Below, one piece after another: positions 1 through 11,700 of a stretch of 64,000 bases of DNA. Source of the stretch: Euptelea pleiosperma (Eukaryota; Streptophyta; Magnoliopsida; Ranunculales; Eupteleaceae); contig CM068543.1 of assembly GCA_035048495.1 (NCBI GenBank), forward strand, positions 31,468,096 through 31,532,095, given 5' to 3'. The notes beneath the pieces were generated by a model. The model saw only the letters and a list, made by a program, of their open reading frames with translations, made no database searches and was not told the DNA's origin. The position numbers and the translations under genes are program-made. Positions within the stretch are counted from its first letter, which is position 1. Each line of letters opens with the position of its first letter.

Positions 1-668
1 ATACTTCAAGAGAGAGAAGAAAATGCTTATTTATTAGAGTGTCCATTCGAAGAGCAATAAGCTTGTTTCTCATTCACATCTTGTGAGCTTGTTCATCTTC
101 TTGATCAAAGCTAAGTGTTTGATCCATTCCTCAGCTTAGGTCTTCCACTTATATATTCGACCTAGTAGCCTTAGTGTACCAGTGTGACTCAACACTTTTG
201 AGCAACCTAAGGTTCAGGGTGTACTGAATTCTTCACCTTCGGTAAAGGTGGGAGTGTTGAGAATTAAGATCGGAACAGCCGATCGACGGTAGGTTTGGGA
301 TGTACCAAACTGAACAAGCAGACAAGGCTTCTTAGCTGGAAGGGCGTGCGTGGATTCGTAGCGTTGATTCAGAGGACGTGGACGCATCGGCAGTAGGCCT
401 TGGCTAAGGTTGGAAGCTGTATTTGCAACGGTGCTACGTAGGTAACCTTTGTTTCGTTGAACTTTTCAGTTAGTGATACTTTCCGTCTGGACGTGGTCCC
501 GTGGTTTTTTCCTTGGCTAAGGTTTCTACGTAAAAATCTCGTCTTGTGTGATTGTTTGTTTGTATTCCGCTATCTATCTTGATTAGACCAAACGACGAAA
601 GAAAATATACTACGAAGGTATATTCAATTTGAGTCGGTTGTGATAATCTTTTATCAAACAACTAAGGT
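1..668 (+). repeat. Probable copia-type LTR, 3' part
   Basis: The sequence has the character of a plant copia LTR end: a GTGGTTTTTTCCTTGG stretch, then TTTCTACGTAAAAATCTCG, then a T-rich tract ending near AAACAACTAAGGTATG. That last motif resembles a decayed junction with a TGGTATCAGAGC-type primer site. The start is outside the window and no internal protein follows. It lies in intron 7 of the dioxygenase gene. Confidence 0.45.
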
Positions 669-2672
669 ATGCGATTTTGTTCCCCTACCATAGACCACTA
701 ATACTGTGTAGGTATAATTAATTTTTAAATACCTAATCAACCCCCCTTTTAGATATATTGGATTAAAGAGAACGGACCAGTTATTTTTCAAATAGAAATG
801 TATCTCTTTGGCTCAAGATTACTAGCTTTTGGTTGATTGTGTTTGATGTCATACAAAAAAAATAGTACATCTGAGGATGAGGATTTCTAAACAGAAGACC
901 TCAATGACATGGATATAATTTGTAATTAGTAGGGAGCACTAGGCTAACCATAAAATGAGTCTAGTACAAATTCAGAAATAAACGGTCAAAACTAGCTGGC
1001 ATACATCTCAGATGACTCCCCCTCAAGGCTTTTTCAAATTGAATGTGCCAATCCAAAGTGGAGAATAACCATCTCACTGAGTTATGCCCAAAAAAGTTTC
1101 AAAGAAAGATAATGCATTAAAAATAATATATATCCCCAACTGTCTCAAGATAAACCAAAGCATACGCTCCCATTGAATGTGTGAGAGAATTACCATCACC
1201 TTGAGTTATGCCCAGAAAAATTCCAAAGAAAGATAATGTGTATTTTTTCAAAGATATAAAAATTAGAGATAATGTGTATCCCAATAGTGACTCAAAGATA
1301 TATTCCCATCTTTCCAATATGAAAAGAATCTTGAAACTAATGTGGGTCAAAGTAAGGCGTCGAAGTAAGGACAGTTGTGGAAATGTAACGACATTTGTAA
1401 TGCAGGACCTGGAAATATTCAGAACTACGATTTGTTTGTCCTTATCCAAGGATATTTGTGATGATGGTGCACTTAGAGATTTAGACATGATAAAAAACCT
1501 AAAATATGATTTTTGTCAGCTCCTGGATACCAATTTATCAAAATATGACTAGAATTCTAGAGCTGATGTTTACGAAGAAACTACTATCTCAGTGCAACAA
1601 TAGATTACCTAAGCATCTTGAAAAATAAGGGTAATATTTCCACTAGATACATGACAGGATGGTTTCCAGATCCATCTTAAGAAATAAATTTTGGTGAAGG
1701 TGAATTCCCACAAAACTTCAGTAACACCAGGACATATTTAGACATCCCAGATATCCATACAAACATGCATGGTGGGGTCCACATGGACATCATATTGGAC
1801 AATCCAACCGCACAGTAAGTTGTCCATATTGTGGAGACCATTCTCAAAAAATGAAAAATTAAAAAACAGAAAAAAAATCAGAACACTCCGGCATTCCAAA
1901 CCTTACAACAAGTTGATTTGAATTTGAAAAAACCTGACATCCAATTAAACCGTTTCTTTAGGTCAACTTTTCATATGATTAGTAATGTCAGAATGGACTG
2001 GTTATTGGTGATGATGATCATCATGGTGAGGCTACTAAATGTATGGTTGGATTGTCCAACATGATCACCATGTGTGCCCCATAACCAGGTGTAATAATCA
2101 AGTTTATAGATACACACACACATGGCATCTAAACAACTGCACAATCCATTTTCTTAAGAAACCAGCAATCAAGCTCTAGTTCAATTGGCTCATGATAATT
2201 AAACCACAAATGAAGACATCCATCATAAATGATGAATAAAACTCCATTAAACATCAAAAGAGCAAGGCTCACATCAGATACAGTGAAAATTATCTCAAAC
2301 TTGGTGTAAATCAACATATTCCAATCAGTATGGTTTGAATATTGATGGTTGATACTAAATTGGATTATATGTTTTTTTGATACAGCAAACAACTCTAGTT
2401 CAATTGACTCATACCATCAAAACCACAAATGAAGACATGCATCACAGATTATCAATAGAACTCCATTAAACATCAAATGAGCAAGGCTCACATCAGACAC
2501 TCAAAATTATCTTAAACTTGGAGTTAATCAACATATTCCAATCCAAATGCTTTGATCATTGATGTTTGATTCTAAATTGGTTAATTGATTTGTTGGCTGA
2601 ACTGAAAGAACGCAGGCACTTCAACAATGGACATAATAGGTAACAAAAGAAGTATGCGAAGGGCCAAGATAC
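669..2672. other. Intron 7 sequence: small duplications and a MITE, no gene
   Basis: This is AT-rich intron sequence. A motif GAGTTATGCCCARAAAA followed by CAAAGAAAGATAATG occurs twice about 125 bp apart (near 1079 and 1203). A diverged direct duplication of about 220 bp spans 2165-2390 and 2392-2590, both copies containing CACAAATGAAGACAT and GAGCAAGGCTCACATCAGA. I found no coding exon here. Confidence 0.5.
1720..2098. mobile_element. Palindromic MITE, diverged copy 1
   Basis: The left end reads ...GGTGGGGTCCACATGG then TTGGACAATCCAACCG. The right end is its inverted counterpart, GGTTGGATTGTCCAAC then CACCATGTGTGCCCC, ending near ACCAGGTGT. The middle is unrelated AT-rich sequence. It matches the MITE at 46169-46544 in both arms. 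Boundaries are approximate. Confidence 0.55.
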
Positions 2673-2791
2673 CTTCTGCACCATAGGAGTAAGCTGATCC
2701 TATGCCCAGATGTTGTGGACCTGGCACCATGCCGGTGGCGGCCACAATGAAGCACAGCTTGTCCCGGAACATGGGAATAATCTAAGATCTC
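2673..2791 (-). CDS. Dioxygenase exon 7 (distal His, 2OG-binding Arg)
   Basis: This exon is 119 nt in phase 0, starting EILDYSHVPGQAVLH after acceptor ATTAATAG; an alternative acceptor 3 nt later would drop the Glu. It continues CGRHRHGARSTTSGHRISLL and ends LWCR plus AG before donor GTATCT. His316 and Arg326 are the likely distal iron ligand and 2OG contact. This frame is masked by a longer open frame in another register. The next exon is not visible down to base 1. Confidence 0.9.
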
Positions 2792-5700
2792 CTATTAATG
2801 TAGCAGAAACCACCATCAAAAGAGTGTTCGACCACTTATAGTGACGATTTGAAGAGAACAATGATATGCGGGAACTCTATCATATAGGTAAGGCTAGAGT
2901 GTTGAACTTCAGTGCATACAAGCTCAATATATCATAACCAATGAGAATCCTGAAAGTTGCACATCACAAGTAATCCAAATGCAAAGAGATTCTGGATGTA
3001 AAAAACAAAATACTGCTCTAGTTGTACAATACGGAACAAAATCTACTATACCAGGAGGTTAAACTTCAAATAAACAGCAGAAAAGTTAATTAGAGAATGT
3101 TAATCATTTGATTAGAGACGTGCATGCATGACTCATGCATAAGAAAACAAATTAAATTACGGGAAACTATGTCTTCAAACCTCTTGAATTTTCCAAGTTT
3201 ACAGAGTATTTAAACCTTACAACTAGCCCTTTTGCTGTGTAAAAGGAGTGGTGTGACATGCCTAGTGTTATGGGCTGCAATATCATCTGTGAACCTATTT
3301 AGTCTTTAATTACTAATTTTCACATTCTCATTGATGCTCACATAAATAATTAAAAGGAAAAAAAAAAACCTAATTTTCACATTATGCTGGCTAAAACGTT
3401 TAGAAGAATAACTTAAACGAAAACTTGGAATAGGATGAATAAAACTTTTGGTCACCAGACACCACACCCATCATAGTTGAAAACTAGAGAACACTGTTAG
3501 GGTTTGAGAGAGAGACTTGTGCAGAGGAACAAAAATTATTTTTTCTCGTCTTTCATTGATATATATATATCACACGAGGTCCAACAACACCTCCCCTCTT
3601 CAGGCTGGAGAATATAGGTTTACTATCCCTAGCTTGCCAAAGAACTCTTGAAGACGAGAGGGCCTAAGGGCTTTAGTAAAGATGTTAGCCAATTGTCTGG
3701 AGGTGTGCATGTATTGAGTAAAGATCAACACAAAAGCAACTTTTCCTGACAAAAGTGAATGTTGACTTCGATATGTTTGGTCCTCTCATGTAGGACCACA
3801 TTTGATGCAATATGAATGGCTACTAAGGTTATCATAGTATAGTGTCATAGGATTCGTTACAAGAAATCCCCGCTCAGCCAGGAAAGTCTTCAACCACATG
3901 AACTCACAACATCCATAAGCAATAGCTCGATACTCGGCTTCGACACTCAATCGTGAAACAACTAGTTGCTTCTTACTCTTCCAAGTGACTAGGTTGCCAC
4001 CTAAGAACGTGCAAAAATCATAAGTGGAGCGTCTATCAGTGGCATTGCCAACCCAATAAGCATCCGATTATATCATTCCTAGTCACAAAAATCGACTAAA
4101 AAATCACAGAAATCACAAATCAATCACCGGTTAATCGAAAACTCGAGCTGAGACCCAATTTTTTCCCCTTCTAATTTCGATTTTTGAATGCATAAATGAC
4201 GGGGACACAACCCACACCTGTGTTTTTGTTTTGGCTTACAGGGTTTACCCAAACCCTAAACCGAAGTGGAAGAAGACGAAGCCCCCTAGCCCTCCGAGGT
4301 CCAACCAATCCGGTGACCTCCCTCCGACATCGCATCAGTCTGACGTCCTTTAGCAACCTCCAACAAGCCTCCACGATGATCGACGACTCCCCGGTAAGGT
4401 TTTTTTTTCTTCTCCTCTTCTATTTCATGAGTCATGACCATGCCCTATTTTTTTTATGAATGTTACATTAATCAATTAGAAATTTTATACAAGATTAGGA
4501 ATTTTAATTTGTTAATTGTTATATGCTAGTGTTACATTATTGTTGTTATTTTCTTCCTATATGATTATTCAACTTTCTTAGTGGTAAAAGGTGAAGTGTT
4601 AACTTGTTAATTGTTATATGCTAGTGTTGAATGTTGATGTTTGTATTGTAATCTTATATATTATGCAAAACAGAAGAATATAAGATGCCTAAGGGTAAAA
4701 ATTCAATGTGAAATCATGTCACAAAGGTTGGGAATAAGTTGAAGTGTAACTATTATTTAGAGAATATAATTGCACAATTACAAGAATAAAGTCTCATTTA
4801 AGGAGGATGACAAACAAAGGTGCAACTTGCATGGTCAATTGTAAAAGAACTTTGTTAGATTTCTTAGTTTATTTCCTTTATGTTTATATGATATAGATGG
4901 GCTTTATGTAGAGTGTTGGGCCCATATGCTCTATTAATGTTAGTAGGCCCACACCACTTAAGTTAATAGTATATATATCAACATGATGTCGAACAAACAA
5001 ATGTTCATACCTCTCTTTCTCTTCATCTCTTCTCCATCTCTTTCTCTCTCACCTCTATTCTTCTCTTTATTTTACATAGGGGAGTTCACCAGTTCATCAG
5101 AGGAGATTATTAGTTCGTCAGGGGGAGTTTACCAGTTCATTACCTACTGTGGTCCCTACTCCTGTTATACCAATTATTTCCCCAAATGTTTCCACAGATG
5201 CTCCGATAAATATTTATGAGCGTACTAGATCGCATATAGTTGTCCCTTATGGACAAAATCAACCTCTTGCTACTCAAGCCCCTAACCCATCATCGTCTTC
5301 GCCTGAGGTTCCTGCTTCTACTCCCTCCCCTATTTCCGTTGCCGACTTACTGATTGCCTTAAGGAAGGATACTCGCGCGTGCACTAAACATCCCATTACT
5401 GAATTTGTTTCACTTCATCGTGTATCTCTACCTTTCAGAGTTTTGCTCTCTCCTTGTTAGTTGTTTTTGTTCGTACTTTTCTTACGCATGTCCAATCTTC
5501 TCTTGGTTGGAAATTGGCTATGGATGAGATGGTTGCTCTTCATTATAATCGTGCTTGGGATCTTATTCTACTTCCTCCAAGGAAGCAGACTGTTGGATGT
5601 CGATGGGTGTCCACCATCAAGTATTTTCCCGATGTATATGTTGAGCGCTTAAAGGCGAGCTTGGTCGCTAAAGGGAATACTGACATTTGGTGTGAATTAT

Positions 5701-8700
5701 TTTGAGACTTTCTCCCCAATGGCTCGGTTGAATTCTATTAGGATTCTTTTATCTGCGGTGGTAAGTTGTGATTGGCCTTTATATTAGCTAGATATGAAGA
5801 ATGCCTTCCTGCATGGGGACTTGTAGGAAGAGGTTTATATGGAGCAACAGCTCGAGTATGTTCCTTCTGGTCAAACTTAGTTGGTTTGTCGCCCGCGGAA
5901 AGCTATTTATGGTTTGTCGCCTTGAGCATGGTTTGATAACTTCAGCTCGGTTGTGCTCGGTTATGGGTTTTTACGCTCCACTTCCGATCATTCGGGTTTT
6001 GTCAAACGGTCTTCCGCCGGTGTTATTGTTCTGATTGTGTATGTGGATGACATCATTATCACCAAAAGTAACTCTCGTGGTATTTCAAACTTGAAGACTC
6101 GTTTGTCTAGGCAGGTTTCATACTAAGGATTTAGGTCTCCTTCGTTACTTTCTCGGCATCGAGGTTGCTCGTTCCAAAACTAGTATTAGCCTTTCTCAAC
6201 ACAAGTATGTGTTGGACCTCTTATCTGAGATAGGTACGCTAGGCTCTAAACCGATTGATACTCCTATGGAACCCACCGTTAAGCTTGATGCTGGACAAGG
6301 GGAGGTTTATGCTAATGCTGGTCGTTACGGTCGAGTAGTTGGGAAGCTGATTTACCTTATTGTTACTCGTCCAGACGTCACCTTTGTCATTGGCATAGTT
6401 AGTCAGTTTATGCATGCCCCACGACAGCCACATTGGGATGTTGTTTTACAGATTCTACGTTATCTAAAGGGGTCATCAGGCAAAAGGTTGTATCAACCAA
6501 TACAGACTTTAGCTATTACTGGTTTCTCTGATGCTGATTAGGATGGCAGTCGTATAGATTGTCGGTCTACTTCATGTTACTGTACAATTATTAATGGTAA
6601 TTTGGTGATTTGGCATAGTAAAAAGCAGAATATTGTCGCTCGCTCAAGTGTTAAAGCAGAATACAAGGCTATGACCCACACTGTGTGAGATGTTATGGGT
6701 CCAGTCCCTTCTTAAGGAGATGGGATTTGAGGTTCCTTCTCCCATGCCTATGTATTGTGACAATCAGGCTGCTAAGCTATATTGCTAGCAATCCAGTGTT
6801 TTATGACTGGACAAAGCACATCAAGGTTGATTGTCATATTAAACATAACATGGTATTATACAAACGGATCATCACTCCTTATATCAAGTTAGCAGATCAG
6901 TTGGGAGATGTTCTTACAAAGGTGTTGCCTAGGAAACTCTTTTTTACTCTATGTACCAAGTTTGATTTGTATGCTCCAGCTTGAGGGGGAGTGTTAGAGT
7001 TCCTAGTTTATTTCCTTTATGTTTATATTTTATAGATGGGCATTATGTAGAGTGTTGGGCCCATATGTTCTATTAATGTAAGTGGGCCCATGCCACTTAA
7101 GTGAATGGTTATATCATTGATGACCTCTCTCTTCTCTTCATCTCTTCTCCATTAGTCATCTCTCTCTAACCTTAATCTCTCTCATCTTCTATTCTTCTCT
7201 TTATTTTACAAACTTAATATAAAGAAAGGGGGGTGAATCATTGATGACTTTATGAAGGCATCAGTAGGAAGCATTCCTTCCGTTGGTAGTGATTAAGTTC
7301 ACAATCTCAAGCCACCGAGTTCATGGGCATGGGGAAAGCTAGTCAACAACAGACATTGAATGCAGTGTTTATGAAAAAGTGAAGACATTGAATCTTATAA
7401 TCTCTAGAATGTTTGTTATCAACAACATAACATTCAATGTTTTGAGGTCTCTGGAATTTTTACGTGCTATGCAAGCAACTTTTAGTCATGAACCTAGTTA
7501 TGTGATTCCAAACAATGAAACGGTTAGGACTATGGTTGACTACATCAAAGTAAGAAGCATTTGAGTTTGTTAGTGAGGTGAGAAAATATTAGAAGAGACA
7601 AGGTTTTCTATAATGTCCGATGGTTAGCAGGACAACAGACATAGAACCACATAAATTTGTTGTCAGTTTCTCATATGGGCATGGACTTTTTGTATTCCGA
7701 ATCTACAAAGGGGAAGGTTACAAAATTCATTTCTAAATTTATAAATAAAAGAATTGATGAGCATGTGGGTACTTAAAATGTCATGCAAATCATTGCAAAC
7801 AATGCCTTAAATTATATAATTGCAGGAGTTCACTTGGAAATCAAGAGGTCTCACGTCTTCAAGACAAATTATGCAGTTCATTGCATAGATCTTATTTTAA
7901 AAGATTTAGACAAGTTAGTGGAAGAAGGTCATAGATGATGTAGAAGATATTATTCGGTATTTGTAATGCAAACAATGTGTTAGTTCTTCATGAGGGTGCA
8001 CATAAGTGGAAGAGAAATAAAAAGATTTGTTGTTACTCGATTTGCTACAAGTTTTCTTATGATGCAATCCATGTTACATGTAGAACAAGCATTGTAATTT
8101 ATGGTAGTATCACAAGAATGGAAAGATTTGACTAAGTCTACTAGCAATACAGTACCAGACGGGGAAAATGTGATTATTACTAATGAATTTTGGGAAGATG
8201 CAAAAGAAATGATCACTACAGTGGAGCCACTTATCAAAGTTTTAAGGATAGTAGATGGAGGAGCTACCTTTGGATACATATACAAAGCTATGGATAGAGT
8301 GAAAGAGGCAATTTCTAAGTTTTACAATAAAGAGAGCAATATATCAAGTATATTGGGATATAATTTATAGAATGTGGAAACAACTTCATAACCCTCTCCA
8401 AGTAGCAGCAGCCCTATTGAATCCCCATCTGCATTATGATAAGTTAGTGAAACGCGATGAAGAAACTAACAAAGAAATGATGGAAGTCTTCAAAGGATGG
8501 TTTCCTAGGAATAAAGAAGACTTTAGTGATTAACTAGCAGATTACATTGCCAAGCAGCCCAATATCTTTACATCATTTTAACGTAGAATCCTCATAAAAA
8601 AAACATCAAGTGACTAAGTTCTAATGTTAAATTATACTCTTACTTTATAATTTATATATTTATATGCATAATTAAATTGGGAATTATACCATGTTCAAGT

Positions 8701-11700
8701 GATTGGGATCCATCACTTTCCACTAATCACCTGAACATAATATAATTCTAATTTAATTATGCATATAGAGATATAAAAGTAAAAGTATAATTTAACACTA
8801 GCACTTAGTCATTTTGATGTTTTTTATAAAGGATGCTACGCGAAAATGATGTAAAGATATTAGGCAGCCTGACAATGTAATCTGCAAGTTGATTACTAAA
8901 TGCATCTTTATCTCTAGGAGAAACCATCCTTCGAAGAACTTTCATTATTAGTTTCTTCATCGTATTTCACCATCTTATCATAATACAGATGAGGATTAAA
9001 GAGGGTTGTTGCTGCTTGGAGAGGGTTATGAAGTTGTTAGTTCCACCTTCTATCAATTATATGTCAATACACTTGATATATTGCCCCCTCTTCATTGTAA
9101 AACAACAATTGCATCTTTCGCCCCATCCATAACTTTATATACGTATCAAAGATATCTCATCCATCTACCAACTTCAAAACTTTGATAAATGGCTCCATTG
9201 TAGTGATCATTTCTTTTACATCTTCCTAGAATTCATTAGAAATAATCCCATTTTTAACATTTTTCCATTTTAATACTGTATTCCTAATAGACTTGGTCAA
9301 ATCTTTTCATTCTTGTGATACAACCATAAAGAGTTAAATTGATGAATTAGGGTTAGAGTTAGGGTTAGGTTTAGGTTTGTGGAAGAGAGAAGAGAGGAGA
9401 GAAGAGAGAAGATGGATGTCTATTCTGCTTAGGTCACAATGACTCCATAAATCTTATTTATGCAAGTCCCAAGATACAAAAGACAATTATACCCCTCAAG
9501 GGGGTATTTGCAGAACTACCCCCGATACATATAAAATACGTATTTCTACGTATATGATAACACTCCCCCTCAAGTTGGTGCATAGATATCTCTCATGCCC
9601 AACTTGCACAAGCACTTATGGAGTTGCCAACTAGGAACTGCCTTCGTGAAAACATCTGCAACCTGTTCATCAGTCTTCATAAATGGGGTGCACACTGCCC
9701 CAGAGATAATCTTCTCTCTAATGAAGTGTCGATCCACCTCAATGTGTTTGGCACGATCATGCTGAACGGGATTGTGAGCAATGTTGATGGCGGCCTTCTT
9801 GTCACAATATAAGCTCACAGATCCTGAAACTGGGAAACCAAGTTCAGCAACCAACACTTTCAACCAAAGCATCTCACACAAGCCATGAACCATTGCTCTG
9901 AATTCAGCCTCTGCACTAGATCTGGCGACAACAGGTTGCTTCTTGCTTCTCCAACTGACCAGATTGCCCCCAACAAATGTGCAATATCCAGAAGTGGATC
10001 TCCGATCATCTTTGGCCCCTGCCCAGTCTGCATCGGTATAAGCCTCTATACGCAAGTGGCCATTCTTCTCAAACAGAAGACCTCTACCAAGGGCTGACTT
10101 GAGATACCTCAAGATCCGATGTGCTGCCTCTAAATGAACACCTCTGGGTGAGTGCATATACTGACTGATCACACTCACTGCATAGGCAATGTCAGGTCGA
10201 GTCAGGGAGAGATAGATCAATTGCCCAATTAGTCTCTGAAAGCTCCCTACATCCTGTAGTAGTTCACCACTGGCATCTGCTAGCTGGTGATTCTACTCTA
10301 TAGGAGTTTCCACTGGTTTGGTACCCAACCCGCCTGAGTCTTGTAACAAGTCTAAGACATACTTCCTCTGAGAGATGAAGATCCCCTGACCGGATCTTGC
10401 AACTTCGATGCCTAGGAAGTATTTGAGAGGTCCTAGATCTTTGGTTTCAAACTCCTCCGCTAACTGAAGCTTCAGCTTGGCTACCTCTGCTGCATCATTC
10501 CCCGTGAGAATGATGTCATCAACATAAACAATGAGGGCAGTGGTGTTCTTCCCTTGATGCTTCACAAATAGGGTATGATCGGCCTGACTTTGAGTGTAAC
10601 CCAGCTTCTTCACGGCTAAGGAGAATCTCTCGAACCATGCCCTTGGAGATTGTTTAAGCCCATAAAGAGCTTTCTTCAGTCTACACACCTTGCTACTATG
10701 TCCTAGTGGAGTGAATCCAGGAGGAGGCACCATGTAGACTTCTTCATGTAGGTCCCCATGAAGAAAAGCATTCTTCACATCCAGCTGATGCAAAGGCCAC
10801 TCTTGGTTTGTTGCCACTGACAACAACACCCTGATGGAGTTCATCTTTGCCACAGGTGCAAAGGTCTCCACATAGTCAATCCCGTAGGTCTGGGTGTACC
10901 CCTTGGCTACTAATCTCGCCTTGTACTTCTCAACAGACCCGTCTGCCTTGTATTTGACTGTGAACACCCATCTGCAACCCACAGGTTTCTTGCCTCTTGG
11001 CAGGTCAACAAGCTCCCATGTCCCATTCTTGTCCAGAGCTTTCATTTCCTCTATCATAGCAGCTTTCCATCTTGGTTGAGCTAGCCCTTCTGTCACTGAA
11101 GAGGGTATAGGAATAGTGGAAAGGGAAGTGATAAAGGCTTTATAGGAATAGTGATAAGGGAAGTGATAAAGGCTTTATAGGAGGGGGACAAGGCATCATA
11201 GGAGACAAAGTGGCTCAAAGGATGCTGAGTGCAGCTTCTGACTCCTTTTCTTAGAGCAATGGGAAGATCAGAAGCATCAGTAGAAGGAGAAATGACAGGC
11301 ATAGAAAGAGGTGGAAGATTACCTGGATCAAGGTAGGAACCACTGGTACTGGATTAGCTGTAGCTTTCTCCCTTCTGCTATAGACTTTGAGCTCCTTCTG
11401 AGCTCTAGGAGCACTATCAATCCCACTAGTAGTATGAGTAGGCGGAGAGCTCTCAAACTCTAAAGGAGGAGATAAGGATACAGCAGGAAGAGGAACAGTC
11501 CACCTCTCTTCACTACGACTCTCCCCCTGAAGAGAGGTGGGGGAGAAAAAAAACAGCTCCTCACGGAAGGTGACATCCATGCAGACAAACTTCTTCCCAG
11601 AAGACGGATTGTAACACTTGTATCCCTTGTGGGTAGAGGAGTAACCAAGAAAGATGCACTTGAGTGCCTTAGGATCGAGTTTGGTGCGATGGGGACCTAA

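Larger units (their letters stand above)
4853..7210 (+). mobile_element. Internally deleted copia element with intact 5-bp target duplication
   Basis: The LTRs are 4853-5076 and 6992-7210, both starting TGTTAGA and ending TTTTACA. The target duplication AACTT lies at 4848-4852 and 7211-7215. The right hAT arm gives the matching empty site (AGAACTTAATAG). Polypurine tract TTGAGGGGGAG is at 6981-6991. The internal part starts in the linker after integrase (APNPSSSSPEVPAS, ADLLIALRKDTRACTKHPIT), so primer site, gag, protease and integrase are all missing. RT (VYVDDIII near 6040) and RNase H follow, in broken frames. Confidence 0.85.

Noticed and set aside
1117..1552. Opposed open frames of 114-123 codons
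   Set aside because: No recognisable motif, AT-rich intron context and overlap on both strands; most likely chance.
2581..2772. 63-codon minus frame over exon 7
   Set aside because: It is in a different register from the conserved HRHGA frame; splice sites and homology favour the other frame.
9340..9385. Telomere-like GGGTTAG/GGTTTAG repeats
   Set aside because: The units are part of the family A LTR and occur identically in the other LTR at 14818-14860; this is not an interstitial telomere.
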